From contig NZ_JAKRVX010000005.1 of the NCBI RefSeq assembly GCF_023638035.1, positions 99,189-163,188 of the forward strand: DNA of 64,000 bases, given 5' to 3'. Made by a program: the position numbers and the translations under genes. The DNA is from Natronocalculus amylovorans. GTDB taxonomy: Archaea; Halobacteriota; Halobacteria; Halobacteriales; Haloferacaceae. Shown in pieces: positions 43,352 through 52,262 of this stretch (position 1 is its first letter; the number at the start of each line of letters is the position of its first letter). Under the pieces are notes generated by a model. That model ran no database searches. It saw nothing but the letters and a program-made list of their open reading frames with translations, and was not told where the DNA came from.

Positions 43352-44557
43352 ATGACTGAGGTGACACCTTGCCCAGTGCTTGGGTGTTCATTCGAGGCAC
43401 CGATTAACGAAGTCATCACCCACGTAGAAGGTTCCTCTTGCGTGGATCATGCATGGAAATCACTCGGGTACAAGAACAGTGATGAGTTCCGGGGTGAAGC
43501 ACATCATCTGGTGGGTAAAGAGTTGGAGGAATTGGGAGAGAAAAGCCGTAGCGTTGGCAGCTTCGAAACTGCGATCAAGAGTTTTGAACGTGCTAATTGG
43601 CATTACCAACAGGCGAGGTTAATTTCGCCTGTTCACAAGTTGTCTCTCGATAACAAGTACAGAGATGTTCTCTCTACGATCTCTGAAGTCGAACAGGAGA
43701 AGCAAACTCAGGAAGTAGACGACCTTCTTGATGAGGCAGAACTCATTGCAGAAGAAGCATACTCAACACATCTTGAGGTTGATCCGAATTTAATATCTAA
43801 GGCGTACAGACAATCCATCGGAACACTTGAACGAGCGCTCATGAAAGCGGAGACGGACGTACCTGAACGCATACCCGAAATTAAACGTCGGCTCCAGCGA
43901 GTTTATTTACTTCAAAGAAGTCAAAAACTCTCTGGCGGACTTAGAGAATTCAGAGAACTTGTCAGTTTAGCTCGTGAACACGTCTCTGAAGGGGACCGAG
44001 CATTCAAGCAGCGGAATCACGAAGCAGCTCTCAGGAAGTATACTGCTGCAAGCCAGTGCTACGAGTCAATGGGTGAGTTCTTTCACGACTTCACGTTCAA
44101 TGAACCAACAGATGACCCGACAGTCTGTGACGTTTGCCATCGACAGTTTGAGCAGGAGTTACTGTACTGGACTATTGAATTTGACTCCTCTCTTCAAGTC
44201 TGCCCTTCGTGTGCGCAGTTTGGTAGTGAGGGGGTACTTCCAACACCGAAAGAAACTGAAGAAGAACACCGGATAATTATTGAGAACATTGAAAATATTT
44301 CTAAGGGAGATATCGGTGTTAATTGGACATCTGTCCCCCAGCAAGAATCGAGCTTTTCTGCTGAAAGAAGCGACAAGAATGAGAGGAACACTCAACAGAT
44401 GTTGATCCAATTAACAGGTACTGTCCAACAGCTTGGACGTATTCCTACTGCAGAAGATTTAGACGAGCATACGGACTTCGGCTTTCTCGAGTATCGAGAC
44501 GAATTTGGAAGTATTCCTGATGCAGTTGAAGAAACTGGATTCGAGCTCTCAAAGTAG
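43352..44557 (+). CDS. zinc-finger protein with helical repeats and homing-nuclease-associated repeat
   Basis: 401 residues from the ATG at 43352. The N-terminus has a CPVLGC...H...C finger (residues about 8-35). The middle is TPR-like helical (SFETAIKSFERANWHYQQA; REHVSEGDRAFKQRNHEAAL). A four-Cys knuckle (CDVCHRQF, CPSCAQF) lies near 255-290. The last 55 residues (GTVQQLGRIPTAEDLDEHT, then FGSIPDAVEETGF) look like a homing-endonuclease-associated or similar DNA-binding helical repeat. No catalytic residues are seen. It stands alone. The function is probably nucleic-acid or protein binding. Confidence 0.6.
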   Translation: MTEVTPCPVLGCSFEAPINEVITHVEGSSCVDHAWKSLGYKNSDEFRGEAHHLVGKELEELGEKSRSVGSFETAIKSFERANWHYQQARLISPVHKLSLDNKYRDVLSTISEVEQEKQTQEVDDLLDEAELIAEEAYSTHLEVDPNLISKAYRQSIGTLERALMKAETDVPERIPEIKRRLQRVYLLQRSQKLSGGLREFRELVSLAREHVSEGDRAFKQRNHEAALRKYTAASQCYESMGEFFHDFTFNEPTDDPTVCDVCHRQFEQELLYWTIEFDSSLQVCPSCAQFGSEGVLPTPKETEEEHRIIIENIENISKGDIGVNWTSVPQQESSFSAERSDKNERNTQQMLIQLTGTVQQLGRIPTAEDLDEHTDFGFLEYRDEFGSIPDAVEETGFELSK

Positions 44558-44689
44558 CATACGCTGGTTACTCGAACCAATTAAATGTGAGATAGAGACT
44601 GAGGTCGCTTGTCTCTGTGACAATCAGTTGTAAAGAGCTGACACACTCCCTGCCGTAAACAGTAGTTGCTGAACCAAACGTCACTAGAT

Positions 44690-44973
44690 ATTTTCAAGCA
44701 ATGAGTGTGCCCGTTGGACGTAGCTGTTCGCGCTCCAACTTCGAGAGATACTGATATCATTGAGGATGGCGCGTGCCTCAACGGGTATCAATTGCTCTGT
44801 TCGGACAAAAATCGAGAGTAGTGTCGGCGTCGTCACGAGCCACGTATCCACCAGCGAAGCGTGAATGAGACCAAGACAATTGAATTCATCACAGAGGACA
44901 AGGGCGGCGTCAATTTTGTTTGCGAGTGTTACCGCGGCATTCTCCCTATCATCAAGTGGGAACTCGGCATCTA
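44690..44973 (-). pseudogene. C-terminal remnant of a PIN-domain toxin
   Basis: The minus strand reads about 95 residues without a start codon in frame. PLDDRENAAVTLANKIDAAL and VLCDEFNCLGLIH resemble the acidic C-terminal half of PIN toxins. The N-terminal Asp of the active site is missing. It lies in the 44558-45094 gap, where no intact gene was found. Confidence 0.5.
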
Positions 44974-45094
44974 ATTAAAAACGACCATTTTACCGCAATC
45001 CAGGAGAAAGCCTCGTACTTCAGCGCGCGGAGAATGTCAACCTTAGGCGAACAATTAATCCGGTGTGGATGACACGTTAGTATGTGTCCTCTCA

Positions 45095-46987
45095 ATGATT
45101 ATTTACGAAAATACGGCGCAGGGATTCATGAATGATGTCGCTCGGAACGAGATCGCCGATCGAATTCAGTCTGGATTTCAACGGCAGGGCGTCGGTGGTG
45201 CGAGTCCCAACGAGATCCGATCGTGGAAGAACTCCCTGCAGTACATGATGAACGTTCTCTATGACTCCGAGATTCCGGACCAAACTGAGGTTGCGATCGA
45301 GTTCCAGATCCCACTAACCTCCCGGCGTGTTGATTTCATGATTTTAGGACGAGATAATGCAGGACACAAGAATCTCGGCGTGATTGAGTTAAAACAGTGG
45401 GAGGGGACAACAACAGAAGCAGTACGGAATAAAGATGGAATCATCAAAACACTACTTGGAGGCGGAATCCGTGAGACGACACATCCGAGCTATCAGGCGT
45501 GGTCATATTCAAAACTAATTGAGGATTTCAATACAAAAGTTGAGCAAGACGATATCAATCTGTGTCCGCTTGCATACCTCCATAATTTTGATACCCAGTA
45601 TCGAGACCGGATTGACAATGAGACCTACAAGCCGTATACGACGCGAGCACCAGTATTTCTTCGACAGGACGTAGGGAGCCTCTCGACATATCTTGAATCG
45701 AAAATTCAAGCTCATGAGAGTGAGACATCAATTCGAGATGTAGCGAGCGCGGAATTGAGACCAAATCGCAAGTTGCAGGATTCGTTGGGCGAGATGCTGG
45801 AATCGAACGATGAGTTCACACTCATTGATTCGCAAAAAGTCGTCTTTGAACGTGCTGTCGAACTCGCCGAACAAGCCAATACTACCGACACAAAAAACGT
45901 GCTGATTGTTGAGGGTGGTCCCGGAACCGGGAAGACAGTCGTCGCAATAAACATTCTTGCTGAACTGATCCAGCAAGGCCTAACCTCCCAGTACGTCTCC
46001 AAAAATCGGGCTCCACGCGAAGTCTACAAAGAGAAGCTACGTAGTGGCATGCTCGTCAAAGAGATTGATCACCTCTTCACGGGTGCTGGAAGCTATGTTT
46101 CGACCGCATCCAATCAACTGCCGGCGCTGATTGCAGATGAGGCCCATCGACTCAACGAGAAATCAAACTTCTTTGGAAAGGGAGAAAATCAGATCATGGA
46201 GATCATCAATGCAGCGCAGTTTTCCGCGTTCTTCATTGATGAGAAGCAACGCGTTCACATCAACGATATCGGCTCAAAACAAGAGATCAAGAAGTTTGCA
46301 GACGAGCTGGGTGCAGAACTTGAAACGCTGAAACTCGAGGCACAGTTCCGATGTAGTGGGTCAGATGGCTATATTTCGTGGGTAGATGATGTCCTAGAAA
46401 TTAGAGATACAGCGAACGCTGATGGCTTCGACTTGGAGTTCGATGTGAGACTCTACGACGATCCACAACGGATGCACGACGAGATCGCACAGAAAGATGC
46501 TCAGGGGACACTCTCGCGTGTCGTTGCAGGGTACTGCTGGGAGTGGGACAAAGAAGGCAGAGACGATTCTTCGTATTACGATATTGAGATCGGCGACTAC
46601 AGGAAAAGTTGGAACCGAGATGGGGGCGACCCATGGGCGATCGACGAAGGATCGATCGACGAAGTTGGGTGTATCCACACGTGTCAAGGGCTTGAATTTG
46701 ATTACGCAGGTGTCATTATCGGGCCCGATCTCAAGTACAGAAACGGGCAAATCGTCACCGATCATGAAGGGCGGGCGAGCACCGATCGATCGCTATTTGG
46801 CGTCAAAAAGATGCTTCGAGAAGAGCCGGAGCAAGCGGGTAAGATCATTGATGAAGTCATCAAAAATACGTATCGGACGCTTCTGAGCCGTGGTCTCAAA
46901 GGGTGTTACATCTACTGTTGTGACGATCAACTTCGAGAGTATCTACGAGATCGACTTGCCAATATCAATGCCACCACAGAGACGTAG
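45095..46987 (+). CDS. DUF2075 (Schlafen-like) helicase with PD-(D/E)XK N-terminal domain
   Basis: 630 residues from the ATG at 45095 (MIIYENTAQGF), the usual opening of DUF2075 proteins; an upstream GTG would add 10 residues. The N-terminal domain has RVDFMILG and VIELKQW, the D-ExK nuclease core. Walker A is VEGGPGTGKTVVA (near 278), Walker B IADEAHRLNEKS (near 350) and the late motif HTCQGLEFDYAGVIIG (near 530). DUF2075 proteins are SF1-like helicases often found alone in defence islands. It is monocistronic here, and a palindromic repeat follows 30 bases later. Confidence 0.85.
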   Translation: MIIYENTAQGFMNDVARNEIADRIQSGFQRQGVGGASPNEIRSWKNSLQYMMNVLYDSEIPDQTEVAIEFQIPLTSRRVDFMILGRDNAGHKNLGVIELKQWEGTTTEAVRNKDGIIKTLLGGGIRETTHPSYQAWSYSKLIEDFNTKVEQDDINLCPLAYLHNFDTQYRDRIDNETYKPYTTRAPVFLRQDVGSLSTYLESKIQAHESETSIRDVASAELRPNRKLQDSLGEMLESNDEFTLIDSQKVVFERAVELAEQANTTDTKNVLIVEGGPGTGKTVVAINILAELIQQGLTSQYVSKNRAPREVYKEKLRSGMLVKEIDHLFTGAGSYVSTASNQLPALIADEAHRLNEKSNFFGKGENQIMEIINAAQFSAFFIDEKQRVHINDIGSKQEIKKFADELGAELETLKLEAQFRCSGSDGYISWVDDVLEIRDTANADGFDLEFDVRLYDDPQRMHDEIAQKDAQGTLSRVVAGYCWEWDKEGRDDSSYYDIEIGDYRKSWNRDGGDPWAIDEGSIDEVGCIHTCQGLEFDYAGVIIGPDLKYRNGQIVTDHEGRASTDRSLFGVKKMLREEPEQAGKIIDEVIKNTYRTLLSRGLKGCYIYCCDDQLREYLRDRLANINATTET

Positions 46988-47017
46988 CTAATTGTAACAT
47001 CCTCCTCACCGTGAGCG

Positions 47018-47116
47018 GCGTCACAAGACGCTTGCGTCTTGTTGGCCAATCAGAACACATGTGTTCTGATGACGGAGCTTCCCACAAGCGGAGGCTTGCT
47101 GGTTTGGGAGATTTAC
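47018..47116. repeat. 99-bp palindromic repeat, copy 1
   Basis: Identical base for base to 61224-61322. It holds three hairpin units: acaagacgcttgcgtcttgt, cagaacacatgtgttctg and an aagc/gctt element. These resemble the structured ends of IS200/IS605 elements and palindrome-associated elements. There is no ORF. The rest of the 46988-47486 gap holds the gene fragment at 47217-47432. Confidence 0.75.
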
Positions 47117-47216
47117 GATTTAACATCCTCGATGGAATGCTGGTATAGTTTTTGTGTAAGCTCTTAATTCCCGCTTGGGAACCTCTGGAAGCTGTTAACC
47201 ATTCGTGGTGACACCC

Positions 47217-47432
47217 CTACCCGTGGACACCACCTGTCTTCGGCCGATCGTGTGTCTCGTCTACTGAGGGATTACCAAACTCCCCGGGAATCGAGACATC
47301 ACTGGGGAAGATGATCCGTCGTTCCACATACGAGAGGCCATTCTTTCGTTCAGTCTTGCGTCTGATTGCTACTCTGTTCTTTGTGAGGGCCAACAACGCG
47401 TCGATCGTTCGTGAGACAAGTTTCGTTGCATA
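47217..47432 (-). pseudogene. 3-prime fragment of a second copy of the coiled-coil gene at 5716
   Basis: The minus strand encodes 71 residues plus a stop. They align end to end with the C-terminus of the 5716-6558 protein (shared blocks LTKNRVAI, RKTERKNGLSY, ERR and PSD, and the terminal GVHG). The frame is open but there is no start. Downstream, both copies share ttcccgcttgggaac (5668 and 47168) and gtgacaccc...acccgtggacacca. Either a transposed segment or a decayed relative. Confidence 0.75.
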
Positions 47433-47486
47433 AACGGGATATTCCGTCCTAACAAGATTTATTACGCTATATTACCTGATGTGAGT

Positions 47487-48062
47487 ATGGAAGAACCAGG
47501 CTCTGAGCTACTGGCTGATGCTGAGGAGCGAAGTAAATCGCCAGACTTCGACGCTCTGGTCTCGCCAGAGGAGCTTGTTCGGGGAGAACGGACACGGGAC
47601 GACTTTTTTGATGCTGTTCTGGGACTCACTAGTCCAGCTACCGCCAGCGAAGTTGCTGATCTCGCAGGCCACGGTGTCGACGCTGCAAGAGAGTATCTTG
47701 AGTGGTTCGAAAGAATGGGTATTGTAAGGCAGATCACCGAATCGCCAGCCACGTACGAGCGGAACCAGTCGTACTTGAACTGGCGGCGCATCCAGACACT
47801 CCAAGATAAATATTCGCCAGCGGAGCTTGTTGAGTTCTTGAAAGCCGAGACTGTACGGGCTGAGGATTTAGCTGAGAAGTTCGACGTCGCATCACCGGAC
47901 GCGGTTTCTATCTCACAGCATGCGGTAGCTACTACCCAACCGATAGAAGCGGTTTGGGAGGACGTTTCTGCGTGGAAGACGGCTCGGCGTCGAGTTGTGC
48001 TCCTTGAACGAGCGTTAGCAACCGAGTCGATCGACGCTGCTGATCAGCGAACAACAGTATGA
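47487..48062 (+). CDS. winged-helix antitoxin-like protein, partner of TumE-like toxin
   Basis: 191 residues. The wHTH is PATASEVADLAGHGVDAAREYLEWFERMG (about 50-80). After it comes a helical C-terminal half with no enzyme motif. It resembles the haloarchaeal HTH family that precedes small RNase-like genes. It overlaps the next gene by four bases. The ATG at 47487 is preferred over a GTG at 47481. Analogous to the gene at 56504 (same layout, low sequence similarity). Likely role: DNA-binding antitoxin. Confidence 0.65.
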   Translation: MEEPGSELLADAEERSKSPDFDALVSPEELVRGERTRDDFFDAVLGLTSPATASEVADLAGHGVDAAREYLEWFERMGIVRQITESPATYERNQSYLNWRRIQTLQDKYSPAELVEFLKAETVRAEDLAEKFDVASPDAVSISQHAVATTQPIEAVWEDVSAWKTARRRVVLLERALATESIDAADQRTTV

Positions 48063-48511
48063 CAGGACAAGATGGGAGCAAAAGAACTCACTCGGTTTCA
48101 GGTGCTCCTGTTGATTTTGACCGCTTAGACGTCATCCGAGATCGATTTGCTACAGACGATCGATTCACACAAATAGTCGATCGACCTGAATTCGCCCCTG
48201 AACGGCTAGTTTGTGTGTACGATACACGATTTTACCCTCCAAGCGTCCAAAATGCTCAGATTGAAATCGTCTGGTTTGAGAACGGTGACTTCTCGCTTCA
48301 CTACCACGAAGATTATGAACAAGAACAATTCGATCATCGATGGGACCGTCATCCATCGGGTCACAACACTCGCGACCACATCCACCCTGGTCCAAATGCA
48401 CCGACACCAGGAGATGATTCATCGCATCCCAGCGATTGGCGTGACGTTCTCTCGATAGCTCTTTCCGAGATTGAAGCCCGTCAACGTGCATTTTGGGAGG
48501 AACAATGCTAA
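48059..48511 (+). CDS. TumE-like toxin candidate
   Basis: 150 residues. IEIVWFENGDFSLHYHEDYE followed by HRWDRHPSGHNTRDHIHPG has the His-rich 'F-Y-W-D--PH--H' texture of the TumE/DUF6516 toxin family. It is coupled to the upstream HTH gene. It ends in TAA at 48511, but the same frame continues for 51 codons with sensible helix sequence (48512-48667), so it may be truncated. The family call is tentative and rests on this motif and the gene pair. Confidence 0.45.
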   Translation: MTGQDGSKRTHSVSGAPVDFDRLDVIRDRFATDDRFTQIVDRPEFAPERLVCVYDTRFYPPSVQNAQIEIVWFENGDFSLHYHEDYEQEQFDHRWDRHPSGHNTRDHIHPGPNAPTPGDDSSHPSDWRDVLSIALSEIEARQRAFWEEQC

Positions 48512-48667
48512 TACGCCATCGTCTCGCAAGAGGAGTTCGAACGCCGATTGGAGACCTTGCTGGGCACTGATGCTGTAACGGAAAATAATAGAGAGCAACA
48601 ACCCGATCGCAATCGTGTGACTGACCTGAATATTGAGGAAGAACTTGAGAACCTCGATCGAGCGTGA
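48512..48667 (+). pseudogene. in-frame continuation of the TumE-like gene after a TAA
   Basis: After TAA the frame reads YAIVSQEEFERRLETLL and NIEEELENLDRA to a TGA at 48665. There is no ATG or GTG for independent translation. It looks like a former C-terminal tail cut off by a nonsense mutation, or a separate small ORF using TTG. Confidence 0.4.
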
Positions 48668-48855
48668 GGCCAACCTTAGCCGATCATTCACTAACTCTCG
48701 TTACTTAAACAATCCAAATCCGAATCAATGACTCACACGGAATCGTCGAAGACAAGGGACCAACCAAGCTCTTCCGACATCTTCATACAAAAAGGGAATC
48801 CACCGATTACCACGGCGAGGGGCGTTCGAAGTTAGCAAACACTCGCTGCGTTGGC

Positions 48856-49392
48856 TCACTTGGACTGTTTAACAATGTCAGTATATATAACCCCGCTTAC
48901 AGCTCCGACCGGGAACGTTACCCACCACGTGAGCAGAAATGCGATATAGATGACGCCAAACGAGAAGGCTGCTGCACTCAGGGGATCGCTACCGGATAGC
49001 CCGAGAGTAGCAGTTGCTGTCAAAATAAGCATGAGGGCCAGCAGGCTACCAACGTACGTCCCAAGTGTGCCAAATATACCAGCAACAGCTCCGAAAAACG
49101 GGATCTCTGAAGGCAGGATTCGCCAAACAACCACACCGGCGACAAGCGCAGTCGGGACTACGACCGGGACCGCAAGTCCGGTGAACGCAAACCACACGAC
49201 CCCGTCGTTCGACGACAACAATCCTACGGTCTCACCGACGATTGCTCCAGTAGCAAATAGAAGCGATGCGCCGAGGGCGGCACTTGCTGCTGCATAGCCT
49301 GCGCCGACGTCCGGGCGATTTGCGCCGGGAAGCCTTCCAGGTCCGTATCGAGTACAAACATGGTGGAGAGGCTCTGTGGGGAGGGACACCAT
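48856..49392 (-). CDS. four-helix integral membrane protein (178 aa)
   Basis: Family not recognised. A short cytoplasmic N-terminus (HVCTRYGPGRLPGANRPD) precedes four hydrophobic helices at about residues 30-55, 65-92, 98-125 and 137-168, rich in Gly/Ala/Val. It has no charged residues inside the membrane segments apart from a conserved-looking Trp/Arg pair (VVVWRILPSE). Its codon use is GC-rich and chromosomal in character, unlike the island genes. No operon partner. Confidence 0.65.
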   Translation of the reverse strand: MVSLPTEPLHHVCTRYGPGRLPGANRPDVGAGYAAASAALGASLLFATGAIVGETVGLLSSNDGVVWFAFTGLAVPVVVPTALVAGVVVWRILPSEIPFFGAVAGIFGTLGTYVGSLLALMLILTATATLGLSGSDPLSAAAFSFGVIYIAFLLTWWVTFPVGAVSGVIYTDIVKQSK

Positions 49393-50022
49393 ACATACAT
49401 TTCAACGAGTAAGTGTAAAGAATTTCCCCCGAACGAATTTGAATGACTGATACCGAAGAGAGACGCACGCTTGCGAGGGCCGATCATCGCGATATCTTGA
49501 CGTCGATACGAACCGTTTGGAGGGTGATCAACCGAGAGGGGGGGATGGGGATATGTGGTATCTGTGCGCATATATCATAAGAATAATCTTATTGTTCCCA
49601 GCATCGCCCACGCTTCGATATGGACGATCCCATTCTTTATTTTGTGACTTTTTCGTGACTCCCCTCACGCCTGAAGTCGCGGGCTTGCCTCACTGAGCAT
49701 AAAGAACCAGCCCCTGAACACCACCTCGATCGAGATGAGTCAAGCGAGCCTCCAAATTTTGATACCTCCGACCGAGCCTCTAACTCACGTTCAAGCTCCA
49801 GACGCCGATCGCGTTCACTAGAAAACTTCTCCTCAAGTGACTCATTCTCCTCAACAAGCGACTGAACCCGATCAGTGAACTCATTTCATTGACTCGATTC
49901 AAATAGAACCGTTGCTTAACTCCAGCGACAAGAATGTGCACCTGTTGGATCTTGAAGCCAACAGACATCCCCTGCTGACAATTTATCCGCGAACTTTAAA
50001 ATATCAACCTCTAAGAGTGGTT
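49393..50022. other. gap with coiled-coil remnant and palindromic end
   Basis: 630 bases without an intact gene. Minus-strand codons at about 49750-49880 read EFTDRVQSLVEENESLEEK, a coiled coil without a start, probably the wreck of a gene like that at 5716. Near 49660-49685 ctcacgcctgaagtcgcgggc resembles a TnpB-element end. A 45-codon plus frame (49443) is unsupported. Confidence 0.45.
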
Positions 50023-50520
50023 ATGATCCGACCGTTATTGAACTGGCTACCTAAATCAGACACACAAGAACATCAGGACGAATCAACCGCGTCCGACGCC
50101 ATGACAGAAGATCAACGTTCCACTGCACCGCTCTACCAGCCTGCGACAAGTGCACTCCAAACTGACGGAGGAGAACACCAGTTCTTCGATCGGATCGAAG
50201 ACTATCCGTACACACATTATACTGATGCGATCGGTGATGCAAAACAGTTGACCTATCGTGATCAGTATGAGGAGGCTGAAGCGCTCTTGTTGTGGTGCAT
50301 TGAATTTATAGAAGCAGAATCAACGGTTAAAAGATACCGAGAGCTCCCGAAGGCGTACTACAGACGTCTTGCAACCATCTATCGAGCGCAAGACCGACAG
50401 ATGGACGAGATTGCACTCATAGAGCGATACATGGCTGCAACTGACGAGATTGGTGGCACAGCAGATGCAGAACTTATCAATCGGCTTGAGACAGCCCAAG
50501 AAATGAGTCAAAACGATTGA
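50023..50520 (+). CDS. hypothetical helical protein (165 aa)
   Basis: From the ATG at 50023 (MIRPLLNWLPKSD) the protein has an acidic, probably disordered N-terminal 60 residues and a helical second half. That half (YTDAIGDAKQLTYRDQYEEAEALLLW, then YRRLATIYRAQDRQMDEIAL) reads as two TPR-like helix pairs. No family is assigned. A longer reading from 49912 begins in unrelated sequence. It is followed by the palindromic end of a TnpB fragment. Confidence 0.55.
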   Translation: MIRPLLNWLPKSDTQEHQDESTASDAMTEDQRSTAPLYQPATSALQTDGGEHQFFDRIEDYPYTHYTDAIGDAKQLTYRDQYEEAEALLLWCIEFIEAESTVKRYRELPKAYYRRLATIYRAQDRQMDEIALIERYMAATDEIGGTADAELINRLETAQEMSQND

Positions 50521-50536
50521 GACAGATTGACCTCCT

Positions 50537-50556
50537 CCCGCGCCTAAAGTCGCGGG
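50537..50556. repeat. imperfect hairpin at the right end of the TnpB fragment
   Basis: cccgcg and cgcggg pair around a short loop (cctaaagt), followed by a second small palindrome cccaccatggg. This is the usual placement for the 3-prime end of an IS1341-type element. Confidence 0.5.
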
Positions 50557-50598
50557 AATCCCACCATGGGATTTCAGGCCGAGCGCGGCCCTAAGGTT

Positions 50599-50952
50599 TC
50601 AAGACGCATACGTTCCAAGCGTCTCTTGCTGGGTGTCAGCATCGGCTTGGCTGTCTTGTGGGACGGTCAAACGTCCCCCTTCCTCAGCCGAGTCATCGCC
50701 ACTCGTGTCTTCTCTTGAGTAGCTCTCTCCGCTGAGGTCAAGCGAATCGGAGATTCGCGTACTCGTCGAAAATCCTTGATTTTCGAGATAGCGATCTGCA
50801 ATATTGAGTGCGGCGTTAACGTCTGCTTGGTACTCAGAAACCCAACACTCCGAGTTGGAACATTTGAATGTCGCCTGCTTTGGACGGTATCCCTGTTCTC
50901 CGCAACAGTGGCACGTCTTCGAGGCGTACGCGGGATTCACGTTGAGTAGGTA
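50599..50952 (-). pseudogene. tnpB: C-terminal fragment of a TnpB (IS1341-type)
   Basis: The last 118 residues of TnpB survive. The zinc ribbon SKTCHCCGEQGY...CSNSECW is followed by YQADVNAALNIA with the third catalytic Asp of RuvC. RuvC I and II and the whole N-terminus are gone. The break lies near a short duplicated word (taggtacctatt / taggcacctatt) at 50945-50975. It abuts the 3-prime end of the PIN gene. Confidence 0.8.
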
Positions 50953-50986
50953 CCTATTGTGTGATAGGCACCTATTATAAAATTGG

Positions 50987-51424
50987 TTATACGCCCTGTT
51001 TGCGAAATCGAACGACATCAACGTCGATCGGAAGTGTCTCGAAGTCGTCATCAGCACCGGCGATGAGCGTCGCATCCCGCTCGTGGGCGAGTGCAACGCC
51101 ATGAGCGTCCGCGAACGAGATGTGACCGTCTGCTTTCACCTCGGCGGCAAGCTGCCAGCCAGCCCGTTCAATTTGAACACCCCACCGTTCAAGCGCACGG
51201 AGATCGCGATCGGCAGTTCGAAGTGAGTCTGTCGTTGGTTTGTCGTCAATACCTTCGAAGCGTGCAACGAGATAGAGTACCTCACCAGCGTTGGTCTCTG
51301 CCAGCAGTCCTTCGGCAGCCCCATCACGAACACTTCGAAGATATTCTTCGACGACATCTCGGCCTGGCTCGCCGTAGAGGTATGCGATGATTGCTTCAGT
51401 GTCAAAGACGTACCGATCGCTCAT
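50987..51424 (-). CDS. PIN-domain toxin (VapC type)
   Basis: 145 residues. RYVFDTEAIIAYL has the first Asp, AETNAGEV the Glu, GHISFADAHGVALA the third acidic position and LIAGADDDFETL the last. All four are present, so activity is expected. Its start overlaps the AbrB-type antitoxin by four bases. Broken downstream neighbour: the TnpB fragment begins 35 bases past its stop, so the insertion just spared this gene. Confidence 0.85.
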   Translation of the reverse strand: MSDRYVFDTEAIIAYLYGEPGRDVVEEYLRSVRDGAAEGLLAETNAGEVLYLVARFEGIDDKPTTDSLRTADRDLRALERWGVQIERAGWQLAAEVKADGHISFADAHGVALAHERDATLIAGADDDFETLPIDVDVVRFRKQGV

Positions 51425-51726
51425 TTGTTTTCCGTGTCAGTCGGTCGAAGCCTGTCAGCACGGGCCTCTTCACGTCGGTGTTCCACATGTTTCAGTTCGC
51501 GAACTCGCTCGATCATGTCGCCACGCTTTCGATCGGTGTCGGCGTGAATCCCACCTAACTCTTCAAGTGATGGAATTGGTTCGACGACAATCCGCTCTTC
51601 TTCCTCGTAGATGAACACCTCACCGGGTGTGTCGATCCCGAACTTCTCTCGGAGCGCTTTTGGGATTGTCGCCTGTCCCTTCTGTGAGACGCGTACAACC
51701 TCTGGTTTACGAGTACTACTTAACAT
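51421..51726 (-). CDS. AbrB/MazE-type antitoxin
   Basis: 101 residues. The swapped-hairpin core is RVSQKGQATIPKALREKFGI with GEVFIYEEEERIVVEPI. The C-terminal 45 residues are a charged helix that would wrap the PIN toxin. Start and stop fit the pair at 50987. Upstream, agtactact and ttgtacta words near 51712-51765 could form its operator. Role: antitoxin and autorepressor. Confidence 0.82.
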   Translation of the reverse strand: MLSSTRKPEVVRVSQKGQATIPKALREKFGIDTPGEVFIYEEEERIVVEPIPSLEELGGIHADTDRKRGDMIERVRELKHVEHRREEARADRLRPTDTENK

Positions 51727-51860
51727 AATATGTTGTACTAAAACGTCTAAGTACTACTAATTATCGGTGGGGAAATATCTCAGCACATTCAATTAACCGG
51801 TGGCGAAGGGTCTGTACGCGTCGTCGACGTTATTCTCACAGTACAACAGACTGATCGATC

Positions 51861-52037
51861 GCGTTGAGCAGTTCGTCAATTTCGATCTTGGATCGCTTCG
51901 CTAGAATCACTTTTTCTCAATTATGTAAAACAAATACAATTATTTGAGCATTGGAAGCCGGAAGAGCACCCAGGAATGACTGAATTGGATCCAAAAGCGT
52001 GGGAAGACACGTACAGTGGACGCGAGCGTATCCGGAT
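51861..52037 (+). repeat. 177-bp duplication, copy 1, with truncated HTH gene start
   Basis: Near-identical to 56390-56565. It covers the upstream region and first 20 or so codons (from the ATG at 51976: MTELDPKAWEDTYSGRERIR) of the gene at 56504. Here the gene breaks off and no wHTH follows. The remaining bases of the 51727-52262 gap are AT-rich with a possible IS6-like relic (ggttcggttgaa) at 52069. Confidence 0.8.
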
Positions 52038-52262
52038 AAAGGCCTCACGGGAGACTATTTTTATCATTGGTTCGGTTGAAAACAGAATCTATCTCTCTTA
52101 GACTGACTTTCGGGCCAATATTTATTTTACAAAACTACTTTTTTAAACAACAAAATGATAACTTTTAACAACGAATTTTGCTTTTACTATATCTTATAAC
52201 ACTTTTTCTGAAATAGATTTATGACAGTGTGTGTAATTTTTTTGTGTGTAGGTTAATAATCA

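Noticed and set aside
49443..49580. 45-codon plus-strand gene
   Set aside because: Short, without known motif, homologue in the window or convincing promoter. Mentioned only as part of the gap.
52069..52080. Fifth IS6-type end (ggttcggttgaa)
   Set aside because: Differs at a key position from the other ends and has no partner. Too weak to list as an element end.
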